64,000 nt of DNA, taken from positions 744,001 to 808,000 of the forward strand of contig NZ_AAYB01000001.1 in NCBI RefSeq assembly GCF_000169435.1. The letters are read 5' to 3'. Positions 1 to 8,257 of the stretch are shown in pieces; the first letter of the stretch is position 1, and the number at the start of each line of letters is the position of its first letter. The DNA comes from Roseobacter sp. CCS2 (GTDB taxonomy: Bacteria > Pseudomonadota > Alphaproteobacteria > Rhodobacterales > Rhodobacteraceae). The position numbers were made by a program, and so were the translations under genes. Under the pieces are notes generated by a model. That model worked only from the letters and a program-made list of their open reading frames with translations. It was not told the DNA's origin and did no database searches.

Positions 1-1
1 C

Positions 2-1129
2 CGAGGGGAAAAAAGCCTGATCCCACAACTTGTTCCGTCAGAAAAGCCTAAGCTGCCCTGGTGCGATCCCAATGATCTAGAACAAGATGATAGAGTCTTG
101 AGGATGGAAGTTAAGGTAGTACCTGCAATTGATGGTTTTATGTCACATCTAATCGCTGCGCTTGAACCGTATCATTTCTATACGAAGGATGGGACCGGTG
201 CATTTTGGCAAAGTGGAATTTTTCTAAAAGATACCGAGGGTCGCTTTAGGAATGAAGCACTCATCGAATTGAATACCGAGAGAAACTTTTTCTCAATCAA
301 AATCGCGGCCTCCGGGGAGGAGCCAGGCTTCTTGCTGCAACAAATCGACGCTTCAATTGCAGAATGCCTAAAATTTTGGCCGGGAGCGAAAAGAGAAGAC
401 AAAATTCGGTGTCCACACCGCGTTGGTGATCACCTGTGCCAAGGCGACTTCAAGCTTTCTAGCGTTGAACGATGGCTGGCGCGCGATATGGAGAATGCAA
501 TATGCCACGAATGTGATCAAGTGTCGAGGCCATCAGATCTTATCTATGGTCTTCGCGGGCGCAAGCGCAATGACGAAACTGCCGACCGCCTTCTTGAGTA
601 CCTTGCATACAAGGAAAGACGGCCTGCTCCTGGCAGCATAGTTTTGTTACCTGCAAAGGGGCGATGGAGAAATATCACAACCTGGGAGATTCTTGGCAAA
701 AGCAGAATGAAAGCCCAGCTTCGATCTGAATTTAGTGGTGCATTGGTTGCTGAAAAGGAATTCACATCTTCCCCTGGCTTGCTCCGGTACTTAGGGCCAG
801 CCGCAAAACTTGGCTCATTGTTCTTTGCCGCTGCACCGCTGCCGTTGGACCTTGCCCCGGGTTTTGCCGATAGCTTTAATGGGTTGAGTGACTCACTTGA
901 TAAGCTTGGCGATCATCTTCCCGATGGCGAACAGGCACAATCGGTAGATCCCAGTTATTCAAGTCGAAACCTTGCTTTGGTTGCCGAATTCTTAGAGCAA
1001 ATCGAGTTAATGCCAAGACGCTATGGGATGGACTTAGAGCGCGCTCCAGATGGGAAATGGTATTGGATGTCCGCAGCAGAAGTTGAACAATATCGCCCAA
1101 CACAAGCTTCGTTGCCTTCAGGCACTTAA
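2..1129 (+). CDS. C-terminal part of a Roco-family (LRR-Roc-COR) protein, truncated by the window edge
   Basis: The frame is open from the first complete codon of the window through a TAA at 1129, so the gene starts upstream. The visible ~375 residues begin with a 'LIPQLVPSEKPKLPW' stretch followed by 'WQSGIFLKD' and 'EALIELNTER', the pattern I associate with the COR (C-terminal of Roc) domain of bacterial Roco proteins. After COR come paired Cys/His residues (CPHR, then CHECDQ) that could bind zinc, then a tail with no recognised fold. Roco proteins are large GTPases that dimerise through COR. The Roc GTPase and leucine-rich repeats would lie to the left and cannot be checked here. An internal TTG/ATG near 98-104 is unlikely to be a start because the homology runs through it. 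The base composition is A+T richer than the core genes to the right, as expected for accessory DNA. Family assignment is by recalled motif similarity only. Confidence 0.65.
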   Translation, partial: RGEKSLIPQLVPSEKPKLPWCDPNDLEQDDRVLRMEVKVVPAIDGFMSHLIAALEPYHFYTKDGTGAFWQSGIFLKDTEGRFRNEALIELNTERNFFSIKIAASGEEPGFLLQQIDASIAECLKFWPGAKREDKIRCPHRVGDHLCQGDFKLSSVERWLARDMENAICHECDQVSRPSDLIYGLRGRKRNDETADRLLEYLAYKERRPAPGSIVLLPAKGRWRNITTWEILGKSRMKAQLRSEFSGALVAEKEFTSSPGLLRYLGPAAKLGSLFFAAAPLPLDLAPGFADSFNGLSDSLDKLGDHLPDGEQAQSVDPSYSSRNLALVAEFLEQIELMPRRYGMDLERAPDGKWYWMSAAEVEQYRPTQASLPSGT

Positions 1130-1332
1130 ACTTAAATTGATTTATTTACCCGCTAGTCGACACAAACCAACAAGGTGATCTGAACTTCACGGCAACGAAT
1201 TTCCGTTTTTTTCTGCAAACCGTAAGTTCGACCTTGTTCAGATTTTGCGCATGCAGCGAATGGCGGGTTCGACGGGCCGCAATGCAGCGGGCAGTGACAT
1301 GGGTGAACGGCAGCTTTGGGCCGAAATCGCCA
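1130..1332. other. Intergenic stretch with short inverted motifs, no gene seen
   Basis: This lies between the Roco gene and a convergent HTH gene. It contains 'aacaaggt' and 'atctgaac' at about 1169-1186 and their reverse complements merged as 'accttgttcagat' at about 1231-1243. It also has a GC-rich stretch (1250-1325, 'gcagcgaatggcgg' to 'acggcagctttgggcc') resembling the non-coding repeats common between Rhodobacterales genes. A transposon end could lie here, but I cannot define one. Confidence 0.35.
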
Positions 1333-1926
1333 CTACGAAGTATCAAAGGGTGCAGGGGAAATTGAGTACGGTGCCCCTTTTTCTGCATCTGATTCACTTA
1401 GAAACCCATATTCCACCAGTACCTTTTTCGCTGTTTCCCAATGAACTTGCAGTTTGGTAGCGATCGCGTTGATGGTTGCGCGTTCAAGCACGGCTTTAGA
1501 GATCTGACTTTGTATGAGTTTAGGTTTCCGTTTTCCACGACTGACTTTGTAACCAGCTTCTTTGAGTTGTTTCGAAAGGTTCGAAGGGTGCATTCGGATG
1601 CTGGCGGCTATGTCTGATATTCGTTCTCTTCGTTCATGCCGGTCGAATAGAGCTCTTAGATAATCGATCCCTGCCACTTTCATGATCTTCCTGACGAGAC
1701 GAGGCGTTACACCGTAAAATTCGGCTAAAGACAGGTGATTATTGCATGACTTGTACGATTTCCGGACGTCTTCAAATGCGTGGAAGTGCAAGTGATTTCG
1801 GTCATCAAGGATGGTTATGAAGGGCTGACCGTTGAATTTGCACTTCCTCAGTCTCAAAGCTGTTTTCCTCCGCCTCCTGTAAACTGGGCCAAGAAAAGCT
1901 CTATTTGCAACCGAAAATTTGAACAT
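1333..1926 (-). CDS. Hypothetical protein with three helix-turn-helix-like segments
   Basis: The ATG at 1926 opens a 197-residue frame. I do not recognise the family. The middle and C-terminal parts contain three similarly built segments: 'LAEFYGVTPRLVRKIMKVAG', 'IAASIRMHPSNLSKQLKEAG' and 'IATKLQVHWETAKKVLVEYG'. Each has the small-residue turn and the closing Gly typical of helix-turn-helix units, so a repeated homeodomain-like DNA-binding protein is likely. The N-terminal ~65 residues are rich in Arg/Lys and aromatic residues with no clear fold. It is convergent with the Roco gene and about 120 bp from the divergent small regulator at 2048. Next to a Tn7-like operon it could be a regulator or target-recognition factor of the element, but that is inference. 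The real start could be further inside the frame. Confidence 0.5.
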   Translation of the reverse strand: MFKFSVANRAFLGPVYRRRRKTALRLRKCKFNGQPFITILDDRNHLHFHAFEDVRKSYKSCNNHLSLAEFYGVTPRLVRKIMKVAGIDYLRALFDRHERRERISDIAASIRMHPSNLSKQLKEAGYKVSRGKRKPKLIQSQISKAVLERATINAIATKLQVHWETAKKVLVEYGFLSESDAEKGAPYSISPAPFDTS

Positions 1927-2047
1927 CTTACAACGAGTGCCATAACTATTTTCATATTGTAAGTATTTGATACAGAACAGAAAAATTGACTCTGAAGCAG
2001 CCGCATGCGAATAAAAGTAAATCTAGCGACAAGCGAGGTTGATACTG

Positions 2048-2296
2048 ATGCACCGGCCAACACCCACCGATCTTCGGAAACATGAGAGAATCAAATTCGA
2101 GCTGCGGTTGGTGGGGAGTTCTCTTGCCAAGGTGAGCCGTTCCCTGGGGCTGGCGCAAAGCACCGTGTCTGTCGTTTCAATGGGACATGGCAGATCGCAC
2201 CGCATTCAAGAGGCCATTGCGTCGGAGTTGGGCAAGACCCCTGAAGAGCTTTGGCCAAAGCGCTATCGGACAAAAGAAGGATTCAAAATGAACTAA
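2048..2296 (+). CDS. Ner/Nlp-like winged-HTH transcriptional regulator
   Basis: This 82-residue protein carries the pattern of the phage Ner / Nlp (Sfs-type) DNA-binding family. It has an initial helix with 'IKFELRLVGSSLAKVSRSLG', a recognition helix 'LAQSTVSVVSMG', then 'IQEAIASELGKTPEELWPKRY', which matches the family ending LGxxPxxLWPxRY. Such proteins repress transposition genes in Mu-like phages and are common regulators in mobile elements. I chose the ATG at 2048 over the in-frame TTG at 2039 because a purine-rich GCGAGG lies about 10 bases upstream. It stands 190 bp before tnsA on the same strand, so control of the tns operon is plausible. Confidence 0.65.
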   Translation: MHRPTPTDLRKHERIKFELRLVGSSLAKVSRSLGLAQSTVSVVSMGHGRSHRIQEAIASELGKTPEELWPKRYRTKEGFKMN

Positions 2297-2319
2297 CAAA
2301 GCTCTTTTGGGAAAAGTTA

Positions 2320-2347
2320 GGCCTCGAGTGCGTCAACACTCAAGGCC
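2320..2347 (+). terminator. Hairpin downstream of the Ner-like gene (terminator-like, no U tract)
   Basis: The 11-base arms 'ggcctcgagtg' (2320-2330) and 'cactcaaggcc' (2337-2347) pair with one G-T wobble around a six-base loop. The hairpin begins 23 bases after the regulator's stop codon and 140 bases before tnsA. No run of T follows, so it may be an attenuator-like or protein-binding structure rather than a simple intrinsic terminator. Confidence 0.4.
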
Positions 2348-2488
2348 CGTAATCTTCGGTGTCAAATGAACTTCGACCTCACCTTTCTCCCCTGACCCAC
2401 ATGCAAAGTCAACAGTTTCGTCGTCCTTTCGGGCGTCGGCCTTGCACGTCTTTGCCTGACTTCAACTTCAGCAAAAGGTGGAATCCTT

Positions 2489-3220
2489 GTGTCGCCGAAC
2501 GGCGTGCAAGGTCCAAATCACAACATGAAAGATGATATTTTTAACGGAGCTGGTGACCAGCCGCCGCTTCCCAGCCGCGCGACGCGACGGATTGCCAAAC
2601 GATCAAAGTACAGTTCGCGGGGGGGCATTGTTGTCCAGCTTCGAGGATGGGCGCGTCCAAGGATCGTTTTTTTTGAAAGCAAGCTGGAACAGCGCGTGTT
2701 GTTCCTGCTGCTCGCTCGCGGTGATCTTATTGATCTGTGGGAGCAACCTCCTTCAATAGCATACTGGGATGACGAAGGGCGCCGACGCACACATTTCTTC
2801 GACTTCCTGATCCGACTCTCATCAGGTCGACGCGTCGCGATCGCGGTGAAGCCCGCAAAACGCGCTTCACGCATTGGTTTTGTTCGGGACCTTCAGTGCA
2901 TTCGCGCAGCTATGACCAAAGACTTCGCCGATGATCTGGTTCTGATAACGGATCAGGATTTCACTAAAGCCGAAGCGTTGAACGCGGAGAGATACCATGA
3001 ATTCTCAAGGTCCAGGAATGAAATGGCGTTCGAACGGCTCAGTGACGTCGTTCGATCCATGTCATTCCCCACATCTGTGGGAGCGTTGGCGAAATTCTTG
3101 GACGCGGGAGACCAGAGTTTCAGAACAGTCTTCATCGCGATCTACGAAGGCCTGCTGTCGGTTGATAGGACAATGCCCATTGATACAGACACCGCCGTTT
3201 ATCTGGGAGTTGTTCGATGA
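2489..3220 (+). CDS. tnsA: TnsA-like transposon endonuclease
   Basis: This is the restriction-enzyme-like nuclease that, in Tn7-type elements, cuts the 5' ends of the transposon while TnsB cuts the 3' ends, giving cut-and-paste transposition. The 243 residues show the TnsA N-terminal nuclease pattern: Glu63 in 'FFESKLEQRV', Asp105 in 'THFFDF' and Lys121 in 'AIAVKP'. The usual QxK motif is AxK here. The C-terminal half has the 'LVLITDQDFTKAEALNAER' region that matches the part of TnsA contacting its partners. The GTG at 2489 has AAGGTGG eight bases upstream; an alternative ATG at 2525 would remove 12 residues. Its stop overlaps the tnsB start (ATGA), so the two are translationally coupled. It is the first gene of a four-gene operon. 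Confidence 0.85.
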   Translation: MSPNGVQGPNHNMKDDIFNGAGDQPPLPSRATRRIAKRSKYSSRGGIVVQLRGWARPRIVFFESKLEQRVLFLLLARGDLIDLWEQPPSIAYWDDEGRRRTHFFDFLIRLSSGRRVAIAVKPAKRASRIGFVRDLQCIRAAMTKDFADDLVLITDQDFTKAEALNAERYHEFSRSRNEMAFERLSDVVRSMSFPTSVGALAKFLDAGDQSFRTVFIAIYEGLLSVDRTMPIDTDTAVYLGVVR

Positions 3221-5364
3221 CAAATCCTATGCAGATATCGACATTCGCAAGATTGAGCGTTGGACCACTTAGCTACCGGAATGCCGCTGCAGCGGCATCT
3301 GGGTGCTCTTTCGAAAGGACAGACCGACCGGGAGTACAGGTTTACTTTTCGTTCGAAGAGTTGCGCGAATTGCTAGCTCAGCCGGAGAACTCTCTTGAGC
3401 CAGATTACTTCTTATTTGAGCGCCACGAATTGCGGGCAACTGGTGTTATCGCGGCAGTCGGCATGCTTCCTGATAAGATAAAATCTGAGGTGGTTTGGCG
3501 TTATGCCTATGTCGAAGTTGCACGCCAACTTGTCAAAGCAGGACGGTTGAAGCGAACCGAATTTTCAGTCCAAGTTCTGCTAGATGAAATCGAAAAATGC
3601 GTGAACAAGCAAGCCGGGGCGGCGCAGGATGGCTGGGTTCCCAAACGCGCCGGACGGAAAAAGGAATTTCGAGCGCCGCCGTGCGCAGGAACGCTCTTAG
3701 AGTGGATGCGCCGTTACGAACGCGCCGGGAATTCGCCTCTAGGGCTTGTTCCTCGAACATTCCGCTCGGGCAACTGGAAAGACCGTTTCAGTCTTGAAGA
3801 ACTGCGGCTTTTGGGGACCTGCATCGGTAGGTATTTGACACGCGACCGACGATCCAAACGGCAAGTGGCGGATGATACTAAGACGCGGTTCGACGCTGAA
3901 AATGTGGAAAGAGTGGAGAAGGGTTTGCCGCCACTCCGCGTGCCATCCAAACGAAAAGTCGAGCGCGAAATTGCGAAGCTTGATCCTTATTCAACGTATG
4001 CCCAACGGCACGGGGTGGATGCCGCAAATCGTGAATTCATGCTGTATGAACAAGGTATCGATGCGAGCTATCCAATGGAGCGGATCGAGATCGACGAGTG
4101 GTACGTTGATTTGATTTCAATCTTGGCGGAACGCGGTGCACTTGATCACCTGTCAGCAGAACAGCTTGCAGAACTTCCGCGGGGTCGTCGCTGGCTCTAT
4201 CTCGCAATCGATTGTGCAACCCGCTGCGTCGTCGGTATGCGATTGGCAGTTACGCCGAACTCGCAAGATGCAATTGCACTATTGGCGGACATTACGCGCG
4301 ACAAGACCGATCTTGCGATAGCAGCTGGTTGCAAGTCAGCCTGGGCTCATTTTGGTGGTCTGAAAACGGTCGCAACCGATCTCGGTGCTGCATTCGTAGA
4401 CGACAACTTTCAAACAGCCATTTTTGATGCACTCGGCTCACCTGAGACACCTACAGGTGGATTGCCGCAGTTGCGGGCGCGTGTTGAAAGGATTTTTGGC
4501 ACATTTGGTACTAATCTGATGCCCGGTTTTGCGGGCCGAACGTTTTCCAACCCAAAGGACCGCGGTGACTATCCATCACAGGAAATGGCGTCGATCACCG
4601 ACGACGCTTTGATACAAGCGCTTATCTTGTATGTCGTGGATGTGTATCACAATCGAGAGCATCCTGGTCTCGGCGGCGAAACCCCGAATAATTGCTGGAA
4701 CCGGTTAGCACAAGAAAAGGGAGTTGTAGCGGACGTTCCCGAACGGACGCGGCGTAGAGCCTTTGGAAAGCTGTTAAATCGGAAGGTGACTGGTCGTGGT
4801 GTTCGGGTTTTTGGAATCGACTACACCTGTCAGGCTCTGCGACAGTTTCATCCGCATAGTCACGAAACACATGTAGACTTGCGGATCGATCTGAGGGACC
4901 TCGGCTGGATCATGGTGCGCATTGGTGATGAGTGGTTTCATGCGATGGCACTTCAGAATTGCTTTGCAGGTGTCTCCTACGATGAATGGCAAGCCGCCGC
5001 TAAAGAGCTGAGGCTCAAGTACCGCGATGAAGCGAGGTTGCAGGAAAAAATTGTAGCAGAGGCGCTTGCAAAAATTGCCTCAATCAATGCTGCCGAACAG
5101 AAAACCTTTGCAACGCTGTTGCGTAATGTCACACCCGCTGGCTTAGCACGTGGTGAAGAGGATCTCTTTCTTGGGTTGTCAATTGATCCTGAAGATCCCG
5201 AAAACTTCGATTTACCTCCGGATGACGACTTGTTTGGTCATGTAATCCCTGTTCCCAAAAGGGACGATGGGGGCAGCAGCGCAACTGTCGCAATCGAACC
5301 CACAACCGATAGCGATGCCGACGACGAAGACGCGCCTTTGAATTGGAGCTTTGACGATGATTGA
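3217..5364 (+). CDS. tnsB: TnsB-like DDE transposase (rve / Mu-transposase C-terminal type)
   Basis: This 715-residue transposase recognises the element ends and performs 3'-end cleavage and strand transfer. The N-terminal ~250 residues are helical and basic, as in TnsB DNA-binding domains. The RNase-H-like core has Asp293 ('IEIDEWYVDL'), Asp388 ('VATDLGAAF') and Glu424 ('RARVERIFGTF'). The last two are separated by 35 residues, the classical DD(35)E spacing. A beta-barrel follows ('VRVFGIDYTC' to 'GWIMVRIG'). The last ~60 residues are very acidic and end in 'SFDDD', consistent with a tail that binds the AAA+ regulator in this family. It overlaps tnsA by four bases at its start and tnsC at its end. 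All catalytic residues are intact, so it looks functional. Confidence 0.9.
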   Translation: MTNPMQISTFARLSVGPLSYRNAAAAASGCSFERTDRPGVQVYFSFEELRELLAQPENSLEPDYFLFERHELRATGVIAAVGMLPDKIKSEVVWRYAYVEVARQLVKAGRLKRTEFSVQVLLDEIEKCVNKQAGAAQDGWVPKRAGRKKEFRAPPCAGTLLEWMRRYERAGNSPLGLVPRTFRSGNWKDRFSLEELRLLGTCIGRYLTRDRRSKRQVADDTKTRFDAENVERVEKGLPPLRVPSKRKVEREIAKLDPYSTYAQRHGVDAANREFMLYEQGIDASYPMERIEIDEWYVDLISILAERGALDHLSAEQLAELPRGRRWLYLAIDCATRCVVGMRLAVTPNSQDAIALLADITRDKTDLAIAAGCKSAWAHFGGLKTVATDLGAAFVDDNFQTAIFDALGSPETPTGGLPQLRARVERIFGTFGTNLMPGFAGRTFSNPKDRGDYPSQEMASITDDALIQALILYVVDVYHNREHPGLGGETPNNCWNRLAQEKGVVADVPERTRRRAFGKLLNRKVTGRGVRVFGIDYTCQALRQFHPHSHETHVDLRIDLRDLGWIMVRIGDEWFHAMALQNCFAGVSYDEWQAAAKELRLKYRDEARLQEKIVAEALAKIASINAAEQKTFATLLRNVTPAGLARGEEDLFLGLSIDPEDPENFDLPPDDDLFGHVIPVPKRDDGGSSATVAIEPTTDSDADDEDAPLNWSFDDD

Positions 5365-6322
5365 TCGCAAGGACATCCACCGTCGTCTTGCTCTGCTGCG
5401 CGACGATTTCGTTCGCAACGAGCCGTATCACAGCTTCTTTGAACAGTTTGATCGTCAACTTCAGAGACGGCGTGCAGCCCAATCTTTGGACCTCATTGAA
5501 GAGGCGCGAGCTATCGCCGTCATAGGTGCGGCTGGGAGCGGGAAGACCAGGCTGGTCAAACGCGTCCTCGAGCAAAATCAAGACCTGACGGATCCTAAGG
5601 ATGGGGATGAGCTTATCGACTATATGCGCATTATCGTTCCCGCATCTGAAACGATGAAGAACTTGGCGATCCTTCTGCGGGAGAAATTGGGCTACGAGTC
5701 CGAGCGCAAAAGTGACAACGCATCTGAGATTTGGCGACAAGTTCACGTTCAGCTCAGAAATCGGAGAACATTCTATATCCATTTGGACGAAGCGCAGCAT
5801 TTGATTGCGAGTCCGAATGAAAATGTTCGTGCAGGTGTCGTAGACAGACTGAAAACTCTGTTGAACAATGATACTTGGCCTGTTGGGCTGATCCTTTCGG
5901 GCACACCGAAATTGCTCGAGATGCTAAATTCTGACCCGCAACTTGGGCGTCGTGTAGATCTTGTGAAATTGCCGGCTATCAGCCGGGTTTCGCACGCTAA
6001 GGAAGTTCAGGCGATAATTTCTGCATATGCCGCAAAAGCCCAAATTTCACTAAGCGAAGATTTGGATTTCGATGATTTGGTGCCTAGGCTCATCCATGCT
6101 GGTGCGAATGAGTTTGGGAACACGATAGCCATGCTCGGCTTTGCTCTCGAAGATGCACTGCTGGAGGGGGCCGCCGAATTGAAATTAGGTCACTTCTCTG
6201 AAGCCTTTCGACGGACGGCTGGCTGTGTACCAGCTCTCAACATCTTTGTCGCCGCGGACTATCTGAGCATCGATGCGCGCAAAATGTTCTGGGATCACTT
6301 CTCCAAATTTGGAGGGAAATAA
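5357..6322 (+). CDS. tnsC: TnsC/TniB-like AAA+ transposition regulator
   Basis: This AAA+ ATPase carries the target-selection signal from TniQ to the transposase. The ATG at 5357 gives 321 residues and overlaps the tnsB stop; a TTG at 5351 would add only two residues. Walker A is 'GAAGSGKT' (residues 57-64) and Walker B is 'FYIHLDEAQHL' with Asp144-Glu145. Sensor-like 'LILSGTPKLLEML' follows, and the C-terminal region has the helical lid seen in TniB/TnsC proteins. At about 320 residues it is closer in size to TniB and the shorter TnsC proteins than to the long TnsC of canonical Tn7. It ends directly against the tniQ start with no gap, completing a coupled operon. Confidence 0.88.
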   Translation: MIDRKDIHRRLALLRDDFVRNEPYHSFFEQFDRQLQRRRAAQSLDLIEEARAIAVIGAAGSGKTRLVKRVLEQNQDLTDPKDGDELIDYMRIIVPASETMKNLAILLREKLGYESERKSDNASEIWRQVHVQLRNRRTFYIHLDEAQHLIASPNENVRAGVVDRLKTLLNNDTWPVGLILSGTPKLLEMLNSDPQLGRRVDLVKLPAISRVSHAKEVQAIISAYAAKAQISLSEDLDFDDLVPRLIHAGANEFGNTIAMLGFALEDALLEGAAELKLGHFSEAFRRTAGCVPALNIFVAADYLSIDARKMFWDHFSKFGGK

Positions 6323-8182
6323 ATGGCAGAAAATTTCCGCCTCATTTTCCCACTTAAGCGCTTTGAAACGGCAACGTCCTACGTCTCGCGTTTGACGCGA
6401 TATTGCGGACTGCAGGAGCCTCGCGTTCTTTGTTTGGACTTTGGTTTTCGTTGGCAGGACTTTGTTCGCGGTGATGATGACCTCCTTGAGAAAATTGCAA
6501 CGATCGGCGGTGCATGCCCAAGGGATTTGAAACGCTGGGCCGTGCGAACAGTTGATAAAAACCGGTTTGAGGTTTGCGGTCAAAAGGCGACCAAGGCATC
6601 ATTGGTTCGTTCGCGCCTGCGTGTCTGTCCGCGATGTCTGATAGAAGATCATCAAAATGGCGGCAGAAATGGTGTTTTCCGTCGGGTCGCATGGCATTTT
6701 TGGTCGATCCGGACATGCCCGGTACACAACGTGGCGCTCGTTGTCGTTCCGCCTGAACTGCACACACTCCACAACTATGACTTTGTCGGACAGGTCCTCA
6801 AAAACTGGGCGTTTATCAATTCTCAAGCGGACAATGGCGCCAGTCACAAACCTACCGAGTTTGAGGGCTATGTTTCGGATCGGCTTAACGGCGCAGCATC
6901 CAATCCTTTCCTTGATAGCCTACCGATGCATGTCGCAGCGCGGCTATGTGAGGTTCTAGGATTTGTGATCAATAACGGCCCTAAGCATAGAATATCTGAA
7001 GCTACACAAGATGATCTACGCTTGGCAGGTCAAACCGGCTTCAATGCTTTGCGGAGTGGAGAAGACGGATTGTATAAAGCATTGGAGACGATGGTGAGCC
7101 CGATTGCGCTGCGCACGGTGCGACATCAGTCAGACTTTGGAGCGTTCTTTGAATGGCTGCGAACGTCGACCATGGGCAATGACTTTGAGAAATTGCGCGA
7201 CAAAGTGCGCGATTTCATATTTCGCACATATCCTTTTCAAGAAGGCGCCACCGTCCTTGGTAAAACCTGCCCATCGCCAGCTGTGTTCACCATTTCTGGA
7301 GCATGGCAATCGCTGGGCATCCAGCGTCATCGAATGAACCGGATACTTCTGGCCGAAGGTTTGGCACACACGGATATGGCGGACAAATCAGTGCGGCTGC
7401 ACGAAGGGCTGAAGTCGGAAGCGATAGATGATCTGAGGTGCCGGTTCGCGTCCCGGCTGAACGCGATTGAGGCTCAATCGGTGATGGGCGTAAGCTTGGA
7501 ACTTCTCAATCAATTGCGGGATCATGGCATTGTCACGACCACTGTGGATGCTCTTGATCAAATTCCTAAGTTTAACCGTGATGAACTGGAACAGCTGTTG
7601 GCAAAACTGAGCGCTTTGGTCACGGAAACGCAGCCTGATGGAACAGATATGGTGTCCATTATCGACGCGACACAGCGTGTGAGATGTCCGCTTACAGATA
7701 TTGTTAAGCTGATACTTGGTGGAAAGCTGACGCAACTATATCGAAATGCAGAGATGTCTGGACTAGCGGCATTCCGCGTCAATTTGTCCGAGCTACGTGC
7801 GGCCCTGCCGCAATTTGAGATGCCAGGGGTCACAAAAGGGGATGCATCCAGACGCCTTCGGGTGAACTACCCAACAATAAACTTCTTGATCGCTGACGGC
7901 GTGTTGATTGAGCGACGATTGCGAAATCCGCGCTCTCGGCAGTTCTTGGATGCAGTTTGTAGCAAGAGCTTGACTGCATTCGAGGCGAAGTTTGAGACTC
8001 TGGGTCAACTTTCAAAACGTTATCGTAGGGCATCGGGTCCGTTTAGTTCACATCTGGAAGCTAAAGGTATCTGCCCGATCGAAACGCCTGACGGGATAAG
8101 TTTGTATTATGAACGTAAGGGGCTTGAAGGGCGTTTGCGAAGGGCAGGACTTACTCCACCATGTGAAAAGGTGCCAACATGA
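6323..8182 (+). CDS. tniQ: TniQ-family target-selection protein (long, TnsD-like)
   Basis: TniQ/TnsD proteins recognise the insertion target and recruit the AAA+ regulator. The N-terminal ~190 residues match the TniQ domain: 'ETATSYVSRLTRYCGL' is followed by a zinc site with Cys102-Cys105 ('VCPRCL') and Cys132-His135 ('TCPVH'), and 'WHFWSIRTCPVHNVAL' is the family's best-known signature. The remaining ~430 residues are long, as in TnsD-type proteins that bind DNA directly. They include HTH-like stretches such as 'AQSVMGVSLELLNQLRDHG' and 'ASRRLRVNYPTINFLIADG'. A short CRISPR-transposon TniQ is about 400 residues, so this length points to sequence-specific DNA targeting. The gene abuts tnsC. 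No glmS or other classical attachment gene is in the window, so the target is unknown. Confidence 0.85.
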   Translation: MAENFRLIFPLKRFETATSYVSRLTRYCGLQEPRVLCLDFGFRWQDFVRGDDDLLEKIATIGGACPRDLKRWAVRTVDKNRFEVCGQKATKASLVRSRLRVCPRCLIEDHQNGGRNGVFRRVAWHFWSIRTCPVHNVALVVVPPELHTLHNYDFVGQVLKNWAFINSQADNGASHKPTEFEGYVSDRLNGAASNPFLDSLPMHVAARLCEVLGFVINNGPKHRISEATQDDLRLAGQTGFNALRSGEDGLYKALETMVSPIALRTVRHQSDFGAFFEWLRTSTMGNDFEKLRDKVRDFIFRTYPFQEGATVLGKTCPSPAVFTISGAWQSLGIQRHRMNRILLAEGLAHTDMADKSVRLHEGLKSEAIDDLRCRFASRLNAIEAQSVMGVSLELLNQLRDHGIVTTTVDALDQIPKFNRDELEQLLAKLSALVTETQPDGTDMVSIIDATQRVRCPLTDIVKLILGGKLTQLYRNAEMSGLAAFRVNLSELRAALPQFEMPGVTKGDASRRLRVNYPTINFLIADGVLIERRLRNPRSRQFLDAVCSKSLTAFEAKFETLGQLSKRYRRASGPFSSHLEAKGICPIETPDGISLYYERKGLEGRLRRAGLTPPCEKVPT

Positions 8183-8257
8183 CGGATCGCTGCGGACCTT
8201 ACGCGGATGAGCACCTATCGTTAACAACCGGGCAGATGGCTACCCAAAGGGGAAAAG

